Below are positions 13,489 through 25,408 of a stretch of 64,000 bases of DNA, piece after piece; the first letter of the stretch is position 1, and each line of letters opens with the position of its first letter. Source of the stretch: Oreohelix idahoensis (Eukaryota; Mollusca; Gastropoda; Stylommatophora; Oreohelicidae); contig JAMPIV010008099.1 in the NCBI GenBank assembly GCA_024509875.1, positions 121,711-185,710 on the forward strand, in the 5' to 3' direction. The translations under genes were made by a program, and so were the position numbers. Under the pieces are notes generated by a model, which worked only from the letters and a program-made list of their open reading frames with translations, searched no databases and had not been told where the DNA came from.

Positions 13489-14767
13489 TGATGTTAGTCT
13501 AACGATCGCCAAAGTCATTTCCCAGAAACTCTCATTGGTTTCTCCCAAGACTGAAAAACTCGAAGAACTTTCAAAGAACAATATCAGCAATATTTCTGAA
13601 GCATATAATAACAAGTGGGTTGGCTTCCCGGAAATTTCTGGAAGCGATTGTACGTCTGCATTTAAGACAACGGTCAATAACGACCGGTTTCCTCAAAATG
13701 TTGGACGCATTTTTTCAGCACAGTTTATTTCTGACAGCGAAAATTGCACGAATTTCAAGGATAAATATGGCTACAGCAGATATCCACTTGCATCATCTGA
13801 AGAGCTGCAGTTTCCTATAGCTTTCATTATTCTATTTTACAGTGATCTTGATCAGGTTTTGTTCTTACTCCGCGCTTTGTACCAGCCACACAATGTCTAC
13901 TGTCTCAGTGTTGACACCAAAGCCAGTATCGAGTTCTTGGAAGCCGTCAAATCGGTCACCAGATGTCTGCCTAACGTGTTTGTGGCCAGCAAGCTGGAGA
14001 ACATTGTTTACTCTGGATTCACCAGACTCATGGCTGACATATACTGTATGAATGACCTTCTGAGACATCCGGTACATTGGAAGTACGTCATCAACATGCC
14101 AGGACAACAGTTTCCCCTCAGAACAAACCTCGAACTTGTTAATATTCTGAAGATGTACAATGGAGCCAATGACGTGGAGGGCATCACAGGAGGTCGCAGG
14201 CTACATTCACGGTTCCAGTGGAAACACAAATACGTCAGAGACAATGTGACAGGTGAGGTCAGAATAGTAAGAACTAACAAAAAGAATGATCCTCCTCCAC
14301 ACAAGCTGAAAATTGTGAAAGGTAGCGCCTACGGAACTTTCTCAAGAGCTTTCGTCAATTCTGTTGTCCATGATCCTGTAGCCAAAGATTTTCTGGAGTG
14401 GTCAAAGTCCGTGTCCAGTCCTGATGAGTACTTCTGGGCAACTTTACACCACAGTAGGTCCGTTCGTGTACCAGGCGGATACACAGCTGGAGAGCCCGAC
14501 CAGAAACCATGGATCACTACCTATGCTTCTTGGGGAAGAAGGGATCCGTGTAGCACAATCCGGACTCGTTCCGTCTGCATCTTTAGCCCCAGTGATCTGC
14601 CCCTGCTAATGCGGAGACACGAACTGTTTGCCAATAAATTCTACATCAAGCATCACCCTGCCGCCCTCCACTGCCTAGACCAGTTGTTGTTTAACCTGAC
14701 CTTCTCAAGGATAACTCGTGATCTCAGCTTTTACCAGAATCTTCCATTTGCATTAAGCACAAAGTAA
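13400..14767 (+). CDS. beta-1,6-N-acetylglucosaminyltransferase, GCNT-like (copy 1)
   Basis: A single uninterrupted 455-codon ORF. Family knowledge: GCNT/Branch enzymes (glycosyltransferase family 14) add GlcNAc in beta-1,6 linkage to make core 2, core 4 or I branches on O-glycans or polylactosamine in the Golgi. Seen: a short basic N terminus (Arg-rich, residues 2-10), a hydrophobic signal anchor at about 10-28, a stem, then the catalytic domain from about residue 138 (Phe-Pro-Ile-Ala-Phe-Ile-Ile). It has the blocks Tyr-Cys-Leu-Ser-Val-Asp-Thr-Lys, Asn-Val-Phe-Val-Ala-Ser-Lys-Leu-Glu, Gly-Ser-Ala-Tyr, Ser-Pro-Asp-Glu-Tyr-Phe-Trp-Ala-Thr (340-348) and Arg-Ser-Val-Cys-Ile-Phe near the C terminus. 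Glu343 matches the catalytic base position. Several Asn-X-Ser/Thr sites occur. The single coding exon is usual for this family. Acceptor specificity (GCNT1, 2, 3 or 4) is not resolved. Confidence 0.93.
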   Translation: MRHLRRCTRRIVIVCVIIAMCIYSVWTTYSDVSLTIAKVISQKLSLVSPKTEKLEELSKNNISNISEAYNNKWVGFPEISGSDCTSAFKTTVNNDRFPQNVGRIFSAQFISDSENCTNFKDKYGYSRYPLASSEELQFPIAFIILFYSDLDQVLFLLRALYQPHNVYCLSVDTKASIEFLEAVKSVTRCLPNVFVASKLENIVYSGFTRLMADIYCMNDLLRHPVHWKYVINMPGQQFPLRTNLELVNILKMYNGANDVEGITGGRRLHSRFQWKHKYVRDNVTGEVRIVRTNKKNDPPPHKLKIVKGSAYGTFSRAFVNSVVHDPVAKDFLEWSKSVSSPDEYFWATLHHSRSVRVPGGYTAGEPDQKPWITTYASWGRRDPCSTIRTRSVCIFSPSDLPLLMRRHELFANKFYIKHHPAALHCLDQLLFNLTFSRITRDLSFYQNLPFALSTK

Positions 14768-15642
14768 ACAGTATCCACAATTTCTGGGAAGTAATGTCGT
14801 AATCACAAGTCATAATTACCATGCACTTATTAAAATGATTTAAAATGTTTGTCAGTACGTCTACACAAAAAAAATTTGTCGTAGTGATAGTTTGGAAGAG
14901 TGTGAATTCCATCTAGAGTGATCTGAGTGACATCAGACATGCATACATCTTGAAACAGGATTAAAAATAAATTTATTCACTTCTGTACCTCTAAAAGGCC
15001 TGGTCCCAACTACTTCTCTCTATCTTATTTTCCTTCACATCACACGTCATCAAACCGTAAAGCGCTGGTGTTTAGCTGGACATTGAGGAAGTACGGGCAG
15101 CGTTGGTGTAGCTGGTGAGTCCTTATTAGGGCAAGTCCTTATCAGGGCTTTATGCTAGCAGGTGGGTAATGTTATTCCTTTTCAGGACTTACTATCTATC
15201 AACGCTGACCGGGCCTTGTCAGGACTTCTTCATGCTAGCTGATAGAAGCTAGTAGTCCTTTTCAGGGCTTAGTCTATCAACAAATAGCTTCAGTTAACAG
15301 AGTTCACTTATTTTTGAATGACAAATGCGCTCTGATATAGAACGCGCCTCGCCACAAGAAGGCAAAAACCAAACCAAACAAAAGTCATCAAACCGTCTTC
15401 CATTGGTATAGATTAGTGGATGCTCCCATGGGACTGGTCGATCTGACTTCTGGGGGTGTGAAACGTACCTTAAGCTTTAGAAGGCGAATCATCACAAGCA
15501 CACAATTGTAAAATATAATTCAAATGTTTTTTGTACAAAATATAAAATTGAATACGTGAATTCCATACCGAATCTAAGTCACATTTTTAAACATATCATT
15601 TTCTCAAGCTTAATTAAAAGGAAGCGGCCGTAGGAAATTAAT
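14768..15642. other. GCNT copy 1 3' flank with degenerate internal repeats
   Basis: A polyadenylation signal AATAAA lies at 14966-14971, about 200 bases after the stop. From 15095 to 15290 there are several loose copies of 'agtccttatcagggctta' around 'atgctagc', a short imperfect repeat of unknown role. A 'gcgcctcgccac' stretch near 15345 resembles part of the mini-retroposon. Confidence 0.55.
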
Positions 15643-15743
15643 CTTTTTTTCTTTAAAAAAAAAAAATAAATCTTTGCCTCGTTTTGGCGAGGCGAGTCCC
15701 GTTCAACCTAGACGGTTATATTAGGTCGCATGTCCAAATATAA
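15643..15743 (-). mobile_element. mini-retroposon copy in unit A
   Basis: The body at 15674-15743 matches the insert at 12439-12528: same start on the minus strand (TTATATTTGGACATGCGACC), same GCCTCG-CCAAAA-CGAGGC hairpin, then an A/T-rich tail toward 15643. No clean target duplication was seen. Confidence 0.65.
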
Positions 15744-17249
15744 AAGACCTATAGGTCTGGAGAATTGTTAGCTCATTAATGTAGTAAACCCTTGATTAAT
15801 GTGAAATGTGAAGTCAATTATTATCACTGTATCTACAGCTATAATATATGAAAAAGCACTGGAAATTACTTATAAAAGCACTCGTAATTCATGTGCCTCT
15901 AACTACCAGTTTCCAATTTTTCCCTGGCTCATTACATGCACTAAATTTATAAATAAAATGGTATATTTTGATTTAGTGTAAAAATGCGTACTTTTCATCT
16001 CTTGTTCCCATTTCTGGCATATTGTTGCGATCTAGAAGATAAAGGTGCAAGGTTTCTTAACATGCTGTAAAGGGGTGTGAAGCTTCGTAAGATGCTGTAA
16101 AGGGGTGTTGGGACCCCTAAAAGGTTCTAGTTTAACCTGATTTTTTTACAGGCTTTCTTCAACTTGCAACTTATGTCACTCTCTTGTCACCTTCAAATCT
16201 TGCAATCGATTTTTCAATCACTTCCAGATGCGCAATAGCTCTGAAACTTGGCATAGTTGTGTATTCCCCATGACAATATAATATTCAGTCGTAAAAATAA
16301 TAAAATGAATAAAATTAAAATTAATATTAATTTTTTCTATGTATTGTATCATCAGTGAAATGGGCGATAACTGCAAATAATCTAGGTGAATTCTATCCAA
16401 CAAGATTGTCTCTCTTGAGAGAAATATTGAAACTTCTCACCCCCTTCCACACACACATTATCGCACGCGCGTGCACAGACATACACATAACTGACAACTA
16501 CATTAAAAAAAAAATGTAATTTACAACTCTTATCAAAATTTAAAACAAAATAAAACAAACAAACAAAATTAACTTTCCGTGTAATATACTGAATAATGAA
16601 ATCCGCCTCCTGTGCTCTGGACTCGTTTATCGCAAACTGATAATGTTATTAGCGGATCGATTACATTTGACTTAAATTTAAAAACAACAAAAAATAACAC
16701 TAAAAAGAAGAAAATAAAAAATATTAAAATAAATATTTTAAATACAGGCTTTTAATGCATTAAAAAGCCACAAATAATTTTTCAAGAAGTTTATAGCTTG
16801 CAGTCAAAAAACGTAACATCAAATTGACAAAATTTCCTCTGCTGAATAGCTTCTTTCAGGACATCTTCATTTTAATGTTTTTTTAGAAGTCCGTGGTATT
16901 CTTGTACTGAGACAGAGCTCTTCTTTTTGCACTGTTTTCGTGCGTCATTTACCTGACGATGTTCGTGTGTCCATGACGTGTGTGCCAGTTTTGGCCTTCA
17001 CCTTTGTAAGGCTCAATCTATACCCTATTAAAATTTACTACGTCGTTTCATATTATTGTATTCCTCGTTAAATTCTTACTGCTTCTATACGAGCAAATCA
17101 TTTCTCACTTGTAACAAGGACAAAATTAATTGATATTATTACTATATCCTACATTTAGGGCGGATAACGTGGATTCCGTTCGTATTACCTCGCCATAGTT
17201 GCTAGTACTAGATGTAGATTTCCCACAAGGCTTAAATATGTACACAGAT
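15744..17249. other. non-coding DNA of unit A
   Basis: AT-rich, with a short direct repeat 'gctgtaaaggggtgt' at about 16063 and 16095. No coding sequence or known repeat recognised. Confidence 0.4.
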
Positions 17250-17475
17250 AACATCCGGGAGCGTCGAGTGGCAAAGTGGTCAGAGCGCCTGCTTCACGAG
17301 GTTAAGTTACCGTGTTCGAAACCAGGTAGCAATCACGCTCAGGTCCACCAATCTGTAACTGGGTATCTGACTCTTGAGTTTGGGAAGGCATAGGTAAACG
17401 AAGAAGGAAGATTGTCATCCCATCTCGTGAAGCTGAGACCTTGTATAGTGAAGTCTCTAACACTTCACTCCCCTA
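17250..17475 (+). mobile_element. tRNA-derived SINE in unit A
   Basis: The head reads 'gagtggcaaagtggtcagag' (A-box-like), with 'gtgttcgaaaccaggt' (B-box-like) 40 bases later, spacing as in tRNA-derived RNA polymerase III promoters. The body has a core 'gtaactgggtatctgactct' + 'tgggaagg' and the blocks 'gctgagacc' and 'agtctctaacacttcactcc', also found at 10590-10945. A 64-codon frame across it is not a gene. Confidence 0.75.
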
Positions 17476-17947
17476 CATCAGTATTTTATAAGGGACTACC
17501 TTTACATTATATAACATCCGGGTCGTTATCTCAGCCCCTATTTCAAGCGGAAGTTGACAGACGCTTATGCCTGTCCCTTACACCTGTACTTGTCGTACTT
17601 GCACTACTAAAAGCATTAGCTGAAAACAAATTGCGTACTTGAGTACCTGTGTTCAGGGTGCGTTATTCTGAATTAAAAAAAAAAAATGTTTGTGTTCGTG
17701 TGTCACACACCTTATCTTGCCTCCACAGTAAGGGAGATAAAAACGACGGGACCCACTTATAAATTCTATCATGTTGAGTTTTAAAAAAAAATGTTTTCTC
17801 TTTTATGGAATTATACATTTCATAACCAAGATAATCGTATACACAGGTAACTTCGGTGACACTGCTTAGAACATTTGTGAACTGCCACTTTCAATTATCT
17901 ACAAAGCAAGCAGCATATTAGTTAAGAAGATCTTTAATAGATCAAGT

Positions 17948-18275
17948 TCACGAGAACAAGAAAAATATATTGCATCATCGTCATCATTCAAAGTTTCAAA
18001 TGTGGAACTGATCACATGAACCAGACAAGTGCCAGTGGAACAAGACTTGAGAAGAAGACGCTGGCGATGGATAGGACCCACATTGAGGAAACCCGTTGAT
18101 AGCATTACAAGGCAGTTTTTGTTCTTGAAAGAGAGACAAGAGGTAGACAAAACACATGGAGAAGAGAACTGGTGACACAGGTGAAATGATGAGGACAGGA
18201 GGACTTAGCATGTGTTTGTTGAAGGCCTATGCTCCTTGGGGAGCTAAAGGGTATTGATTGATCGTCATCATTATA
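17948..18275 (+). mobile_element. LINE 3' fragment in unit A
   Basis: On the plus strand, across frameshifts, one reads Arg-Arg-Arg-Arg-Trp-Arg-Trp-Ile-Gly, Leu-Arg-Lys-Pro and, near the end, Phe-Val-Glu-Gly-Leu-Cys-Ser-Leu-Gly. These are the usual last motifs of a LINE polyprotein family also seen at 29540-29880 and 43430-43590. It is broken by stops and lacks RT. Confidence 0.65.
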
Positions 18276-18976
18276 TTCACACTAGTGTAAAAGCCCGTCA
18301 TAAGACGGGAATTAAATTCAAAAGCACCAATACCTAACAGCAATTTTACTTATTCAAAAGTATTTTTTAAAACCACTATGCATCACCACAGTACACGAAC
18401 TACGTAGCAGCAGCGAGGATCCCAATGTGTTAATACGGGATCACACATTCTATAAATATTTTTGTGCACACCGTCATTTGCGCATTCTTCTTTGGCAAGT
18501 GTTACTATTTTCGGGAGAGTAGTATAAGGGAAAGAACACAATTAATGTCTAACTTTCAACCACAGTTGCATCCCTTAGCGTTACTGACAGAAAAAGCTGG
18601 GATTTTATATATATTGATTTCTTTTTGTCGCGCCGTATGAAGCATGAAGCCATAACTGTAGCTGGCCATCTTACAGCAAGTCTGCATCAAAGGATATTCT
18701 CCTGCACTAGTAGTTTCTGTATCAAGATTTTTACAATCTCATATTGGTCGCCCTTTAAGGCATACCTAAGGGGACAATACACCTATTCTGTCTTTGTCTC
18801 CTGAGAGACCACCGGGGACTACACAAGGCAAACATTTGACACGAGTAAGTTAATTGTTTCTTTAACAAAAAATTATAACACACTTTTCAATCGCAGTTTG
18901 TTGTAGTAAAGATAATGTCTTTTAAACTGTGCTTAATAGTCACCAGGATACAGCAAGTTAATTATTGTTGTGTGTG
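18276..18976. other. non-coding DNA of unit A with a small palindrome
   Basis: 'gcccgtc-ataa-gacggg' at about 18292-18308 can form a hairpin. No other structure recognised. Confidence 0.35.
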
Positions 18977-18979
18977 TAA

Positions 18980-19043
<64 letters not shown>
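18977..19043. repeat. (TA)n at the duplication junction
   Basis: The TA tract that ends unit A joins directly to sequence from the middle of the Tc1-like element, marking the breakpoint of the tandem duplication. Confidence 0.92.
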
Positions 19044-19046
<3 letters not shown>

Positions 19047-19789
19047 GACGTGTTGCAAAAACCACGAGCAATTTTCACGTGCGGGTTAAAGTGACCCAGT
19101 TTTTGGACATTTAAAAAAATTAACCTAGTGCACACAGAAATGTATACACATTTCTCTGAGCTCAGTTTTAATGACTTTTCACTTGTCTTTACAGTTTGCC
19201 AATCAATTATATAAACCTTGTCTAAACTGAATGGCGGCCCTTAACTTTTGTCCAGTAGTATATATATATATATAATGCAAAAGCATGCATAAATTGCTAG
19301 TATTGAACATTACTATCTAACTAAACGGTAAGAATACCATCTGTTACACTCATGTACACATAATATCCAATTACCTCGTGCAATGGTGCACACGTGTCTG
19401 ATAGATATAATAAAAATTGGAAATGAATAATTCACACATAGAAAGATAGGAAATAGAAGGGAGAGGAGTAATCTGGCGTTGAAGTGGATGGAACGTGACA
19501 TATGAGCGCGGACAGCTGTACACTTATACAGGGAACACAGTGTATTTTCAGCACATGTACCCGATTCAAACTTTGACTGCCAGAGGGAAAAACAAATAAA
19601 TACATATTTAAATACATTTGGATATGAATTGAAATTTCTTTGTGAGAGATTTTTTTCGTGACACAAAATTGTGAACAGGATCATAGAAAGTTTTTATATT
19701 TAGTGCATTTACAAATAAAATAGTGACAGGTACTACAAGTGTTGGACACAGCAATGCTTGATTTGATGTGATGGAACAAAACCCTAGGT

Positions 19790-21157
19790 ATGCGCCATCT
19801 GAGGAGATGTACACGACGAATTGTTATTGTCTGCGTTATTATTGCTATGTGTATCTACTCAGTATGGACAACCTATAGTGATGTTAGTCTAACGATCGCC
19901 AAAGTCATTTCCCAGAAACTCTCATTGGTTTCTCCCAAGACTGAAAAACTCGAAGAACTTTCAAAGAACAATATCAGCAATATTTCTGAAGCATATAATA
20001 ACAAGTGGGTTGGCTTCCCGGAAATTTCTGGAAGCGATTGTACGTCTGCATTTAAGACAACGGTCAATAACGACCGGTTTCCTCAAAATGTTGGACGCAT
20101 TTTTTCAGCACAGTTTATTTCTGACAGCGAAAATTGCACGAATTTCAAGGATAAATATGGCTACAGCAGATATCCACTTGCATCATCTGAAGAGCTGCAG
20201 TTTCCTATAGCTTTCATTATTCTGTTTTACAGTGATCTTGATCAGGTTTTGTTCTTACTCCGCGCTTTGTACCAGCCACACAATGTCTACTGTCTCAGTG
20301 TTGACACCAAAGCCAGTATCGAGTTCTTGGAAGCCGTCAAATCGGTCACCAGATGTCTGCCTAACGTGTTTGTGGCTAGCAAGCTGGAGAACATTGTTTA
20401 CTCTGGATTCACCAGACTCATGGCTGACATATACTGTATGAATGACCTTCTGAGACATCCGGTACATTGGAAGTACGTCATCAACATGCCAGGACAACAG
20501 TTTCCCCTCAGAACAAACCTCGAACTTGTTAATATTCTGAAGATGTACAATGGAGCCAATGACGTGGAGGGCATCACAGGAGGTCGCAGGCTACATTCAC
20601 GGTTCCAGTGGAAACACAAATACGTCAGAGACAATGTGACAGGTGAGGTCAGAATAGTAAGAACTAACAAAAAGAATGATCCTCCTCCACACAAGCTGAA
20701 AATTGTGAAAGGTAGCGCCTACGGAACTTTCTCAAGAGCTTTCGTCAATTTTGTTGTCCATGATCCTGTAGCCAAAGATTTTCTGGAGTGGTCAAAGTCC
20801 GTGTCCAGTCCTGATGAGTACTTCTGGGCAACTTTACACCACAGTAGGTCCGTTCGTGTACCAGGCGGATACACAGCTGGAGAGCCCGACCAGAAACCAT
20901 GGATCACTACCTATGCTTCTTGGGGAAGAAGGGATCCGTGTAGCACAATCCGGACTCGTTCCGTCTGCATCTTTAGCCCCAGTGATCTGCCCCTGCTAAT
21001 GCGGAGACACGAACTGTTTGCCAATAAATTCTACATCAAGCATCACCCTGCCGCCCTCCACTGCCTAGACCAGTTGTTGTTTAACCTGACCTTCTCAAGG
21101 ATAACTCGTGATCTCAGCTTTTACCAGAATCTTCCATTTGCATTAAGCACAAAGTAA
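19790..21157 (+). CDS. beta-1,6-N-acetylglucosaminyltransferase, GCNT-like (copy 2)
   Basis: A 455-codon ORF that matches copy 1 except for three base changes: two synonymous (in codons for Leu and Ala) and one C-to-T that turns Ser321 into Phe. All features of copy 1 are present: N-terminal signal anchor at about 10-28, the catalytic blocks and the Glu343 position. Ser321Phe lies between the Gly-Ser-Ala-Tyr block and the catalytic Ser-Pro-Asp-Glu motif, on a segment (Ser-Arg-Ala-Phe-Val-Asn) near the active site in family structures, so a functional effect is possible but unproven. Its 5' flank is truncated relative to copy 1 only beyond 19044. Both copies look functional. An assembly duplicate of two alleles is the main alternative. 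Confidence 0.92.
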   Translation: MRHLRRCTRRIVIVCVIIAMCIYSVWTTYSDVSLTIAKVISQKLSLVSPKTEKLEELSKNNISNISEAYNNKWVGFPEISGSDCTSAFKTTVNNDRFPQNVGRIFSAQFISDSENCTNFKDKYGYSRYPLASSEELQFPIAFIILFYSDLDQVLFLLRALYQPHNVYCLSVDTKASIEFLEAVKSVTRCLPNVFVASKLENIVYSGFTRLMADIYCMNDLLRHPVHWKYVINMPGQQFPLRTNLELVNILKMYNGANDVEGITGGRRLHSRFQWKHKYVRDNVTGEVRIVRTNKKNDPPPHKLKIVKGSAYGTFSRAFVNFVVHDPVAKDFLEWSKSVSSPDEYFWATLHHSRSVRVPGGYTAGEPDQKPWITTYASWGRRDPCSTIRTRSVCIFSPSDLPLLMRRHELFANKFYIKHHPAALHCLDQLLFNLTFSRITRDLSFYQNLPFALSTK

Positions 21158-22029
21158 ACAGTATCCACAATTTCTGGGAAGTAATGTCGTAATCACAAGT
21201 CATAATTACCATGCACTTATTAAAATGATTTAAAATGTTTGTCAGTACGTCTACACAAAAAAAAAATTTGTCGTAGTGATAGTTTGGAAGAGTGTGAATT
21301 CCATCTAGAGTGATCTGAGTGACATCAGACATGCATACATCTTGAAACAGGATTAAAAATAAATTTATTCACTTCTGTACCTCTAAAAGGCCTGGTCCCA
21401 ACTACTTCTCTCTATCTTATTTTCCTTCACATCACACGTCATCAAACCGTAAAGCGCTGGTGTTTAGCTGGACATTGAGGAAGTACGGGCAGCGTTGGTG
21501 TAGCTGGTGAGTCCTTATTAGGGCAAGTCCTTATCAGGGCTTTATGCTAGCAGGTGGGTAATGTTATTCCTTTTCAGGACTTACTATCTATCAACGCTGA
21601 CCGGGCCTTGTCAGGACTTCTTCATGCTAGCTGATAGAAGCTAGTAGTCCTTTTCAGGGCTTAGTCTATCAACAAATAGCTTCAGTTAACAGAGTTCACT
21701 TATTTTTGAATGACAAATGCGCTCTGATATAGAACGCGCCTCGCCACAAGAAGGCAAAAACCAAACCAAAGTCATCAAACCGTCTTCCATTGGTATAGAT
21801 TAGTGGATGCTCCCATGGGACTGGTCGATCTGACTTCTGGGGGTGTGAAACGTACCTTAAGCTTTAGAAGGCGAATCATCACAAGCACACAATTGTTAAA
21901 TATAATTCAAATGTTTTTTGTACAAAATATAAAATTGAATACGTGAATTCCATACCGAATCTAAGTCACATTTTTAAACATATCATTTTCTCAAGCATAA
22001 TTAAAAGGAAGCGGCCGTAGGAAATTAAT
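21158..22029. other. GCNT copy 2 3' flank
   Basis: Same content as the copy 1 flank, with polyadenylation signal AATAAA at 21358-21363 and the loose 'agtccttatcagggctt' repeats at about 21485-21680. It lacks a short AACA-rich stretch present in unit A near 15376. Confidence 0.55.
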
Positions 22030-22130
22030 CTTTTTTTCTTTTTAAAAAAAAATAAATCTTTGCCTCGTTTTCGCGAGGCGAGTCCCGTTCAACCTAGACG
22101 GTTATATTAGGTCGCATGTCCAAATATAAA
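22030..22130 (-). mobile_element. mini-retroposon copy in unit B
   Basis: Duplicate of the copy at 15643-15743. One base of the hairpin loop side has changed (TTTTCGCGAGG instead of TTTTGGCGAGG). Confidence 0.65.
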
Positions 22131-23636
22131 AGACCTATAGGTCTGGAGAATTGTTAGCTCATTAATCTAGTAAACCCTTGATTAGTACGAAATGTGAAGT
22201 CAATTATTATCACTGTATCTACAGCTATAATATATGAAAAAGCACTGGAAATTACTTATAAAAGCACTCGTAATTCATGTGCCTCTAACTACCAGTTTCC
22301 AATTTTTCCCTGGCTCATTACATGCACTAAATTTATAAATAAAATGGTATATTTTGATTTAGTGTAAAAATGCGTACTTTTCATCTCTTGTTCCCATTTC
22401 TGGCATATTGTTGCGATCTAGAAGATAAAGGTGCAAGGTTTCTTAACATGCTGTAAAGGGGTGTGAAGCTTCGTAAGATGCTGTAAAGGGGTGTTGGGAC
22501 CCCTAAAAGGTTCTAGTTTAACCTGATTTTTTTTACAGGCTTTCTTCAACTTGCAACTTATGTCACTCTCTTGTCACCTTCAAATCTTGCAATCGATTTT
22601 TCAATCACTTCCAGATGCGCAATAGCTCTGAAACTTGGCATAGTTGTGTATTCCCCATGACAATATAATATTCAGTCGTAAAAATAATAAAATGAATAAA
22701 ATTAAAATTAATATTAATTTTTTCTATGTATTGTATCATCAGTGAAATGGGCGATAACTGCAAATAATCTAGGTGAATTCTATCCAACAAGATTGTCTCT
22801 CTTGAGAGAAATATTGAAACTTCTCACCCCCTTCCACACACACATTATCGCACGCGCGTGCACAGACATACACATAACTGACAACTACATTAAAAAAAAA
22901 ATGTAATTTACAACTCTTATCAAAATTTAAAACAAAATAAAACAAACAAACAAAATTAACTTTCCGTGTAATATACTGAATAATGAAATCCGCCTCCTGT
23001 GCTCTGGACTCGTTTATCGCAAACTGATAATGTTATTAGCGGATCGATTACATTTGACTTAAATTTAAAAACAACAAAAAATAACACTAAAAAGAAGAAA
23101 ATAAAAAATATTAAAATAAATATTTTAAATACAGGCTTTTAATGCATTAAAAAGCCACAAATAATTTTTCAAGAAGTTTATAGCTTGCAGTCAAAAAACG
23201 TAACATCAAATTGACAAAATTTCCTCTGCTGAATAGCTTCTTTCAGGACATCTTCATTTTAATGTTTTTTTAGAAGTCCGTGGTATTCTTGTACTGAGAC
23301 AGAGCTCTTCTTTTTGCACTGTTTTCGTGCGTCATTTACCTGACGATGTTCGTGTGTCCATGACGTGTGTGCCAGTTTTGGCCTTCACCTTTGTAAGGCT
23401 CAATCTATACCCTATTAAAATTTACTACGTCGTTTCATATTATTGTATTCCTCGTTAAATTCTTACTGCTTCTATACGAGCAAATCATTTCTCACTTGTA
23501 ACAAGGACAAAATTAATTGATATTATTACTATATCCTACATTTAGGGCGGATAACGTGGATTCCGTTCGTATTACCTCGCCATAGTTGCTAGTACTAGAT
23601 GTAGATTTCCCACAAGGCTTAAATATGTACACAGAT
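22131..23636. other. non-coding DNA of unit B
   Basis: Copy of 15744-17249. No coding sequence or known repeat recognised. Confidence 0.4.
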
Positions 23637-23862
23637 AACATCCGGGAGCGTCGAGTGGCAAAGTGGTCAGAGCGCCTGCTTCACGAGGTTAAGTTACCGT
23701 GTTCGAAACCAGGTAGCAATCACGCTCAGGTCCACCAATCTGTAACTGGGTATCTGACTCTTGAGTTTGGGAAGGCATAGGTAAACGAAGAAGGAAGATT
23801 GTCATCCTATCTCGTGAAGCTGAGACCTTGTATAGTGAAGTCTCTAACACTTCACTCCCCTA
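23637..23862 (+). mobile_element. tRNA-derived SINE in unit B
   Basis: Duplicate of the SINE at 17250-17475, with the same A-box-like and B-box-like segments. Confidence 0.75.
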
Positions 23863-24334
23863 CATCAGTATTTTATAAGGGACTACCTTTACATTATATA
23901 ACATCCGGGTCGTTATCTCAGCCCCCATTTCAAGCGGAAGTTGACAGACGCATATGCCTGTCCCTTACACCTGTACTTGTCGTACCTGCACTACTAAAAG
24001 CATTAGCTGAAAACAAATTGCGTACTTGAGTACCTGTGTTCAGGGTGCGTTATTCTGAATTAAAAAAAAAAAATGTTTGTGTTCGTGTGTCACACACCTT
24101 ATCTTGCCTCCACAGTAAGGGAGATAAAAACGACGGGACCCACTTATAAATTCTATCATGTTGAGTTTAAAAAAAAAATGTTTTCTCTTTTATGGAATTA
24201 TACATTTCATAACCAAGATAATCGTATACACAGGTAACTTCGGTGACACTGCTTAGAACATTTGTGAACTGCCACTTTCAATTATCTACAAAGCAAGCAG
24301 CATATTAGTTAAGAAGATCTTTAATAGATCAAGT

Positions 24335-24662
24335 TCACGAGAACAAGAAAAATATATTGCATCATCGTCATCATTCAAAGTTTCAAATGTGGAACTGATC
24401 ACATGAACCAGACAAGTGCCAGTGGAACAAGACTTGAGAAGAAGACGCTGGCGATGGATAGGACCCACATTGAGGAAACCTGTTGATAGCATTACAAGGC
24501 AGTTTTTGTTCTTGAAAGAGAGACAAGAGGTAGACAAAACACATGGAGAAGAGAACTGGTGACACAGGTGAAATGATGAGGACAGGAGGACTTAGCATGT
24601 GTTTGTTGAAGGCCTATGCTCCTTGGGGAGCTAAAGGGTATTGATTGATCGTCATCATTATA
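24335..24662 (+). mobile_element. LINE 3' fragment in unit B
   Basis: Duplicate of the fragment at 17948-18275. Same frameshifted remnants; not a gene. Confidence 0.65.
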
Positions 24663-25366
24663 TTCACACTAGTGTAAAAGCCCGTCATAAGACGGGAATT
24701 AAATTCAAAAGCACCAATACCTAACAGCAATTTTACTTATTCAAAAGTATTTTTTAAAACCACTATGCATCACCACAGTACACGAACTACGTAGCAGCAG
24801 CGAGGATCCCAATGTGTTAATACGGGATCACACATTCTATAAATATTTTTGTGCACACCGTCATTTGCGCATTCTTCTTTGGCAAGTGTTACTATTTTCG
24901 GGAGAGTAGTATAAGGGAAAGAACACAATTAATGTCTAACTTTCAACCACAGTTGCATCCCTTAGCGTTACTGACAGAAAAAGCTGGGATTTTATATATA
25001 TTGATTTCTTTTTGTCGCGCCGTATGAAGCATGAAGCCATAACTGTAGCTGGCCATCTTACAGCAAGTCTGCATCAAAGGATATTCTCCTGCACTAGTAG
25101 TTTCTGTATCAAGATTTTTACAATCTCATATTGGTCGCCCTTTAAGGCATACCTAAGGGGACAATACACCTATTCTGTCTTTGTCTCCTGAGAGACCACC
25201 GGGGACTACACAAGGCAAACATTTGACACGAGTAAGTTAATTGTTTCTTTAACAAAAAATTATAACACACTTTTCAATCGCAGTTTGTTGTAGTAAAGAT
25301 AATGTCTTTTAAACTGTGCTTAATAGTCACCAGGATACAGCAAGTTAATTATTGCTGTGTGTGTAA

Positions 25367-25404
<38 letters not shown>
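25367..25404. repeat. (TA)n microsatellite closing unit B
   Basis: A shorter TA tract than at the A/B junction. Confidence 0.9.

Positions 25405-25408
<4 letters not shown>

Larger units (their letters stand above)
19044..25404. repeat. tandem duplication unit B (6.36 kb, with GCNT copy 2)
   Basis: Second copy of unit A in the same orientation, starting inside the Tc1-like element (its right part, with right inverted repeat at about 19205-19258) and ending with a shorter (TA)n at 25367-25404. After it comes LINE-derived sequence that unit A does not have. Confidence 0.93.

Noticed and set aside
13400..14767. Pseudogene status for GCNT copies
   Set aside because: Both ORFs are full length, keep the family motifs and differ by mostly silent changes; an intronless coding region is normal for this family.
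17255..17325. tRNA gene in unit A and its copy in unit B
   Set aside because: Same reasoning: it continues into a SINE body, and the stem pairing is poor.
18288..18400. Helitron end suggested by an 'aaaagcccgtc' start and a small hairpin
   Set aside because: No matching opposite end and no Rep/helicase sequence; the evidence is too thin.
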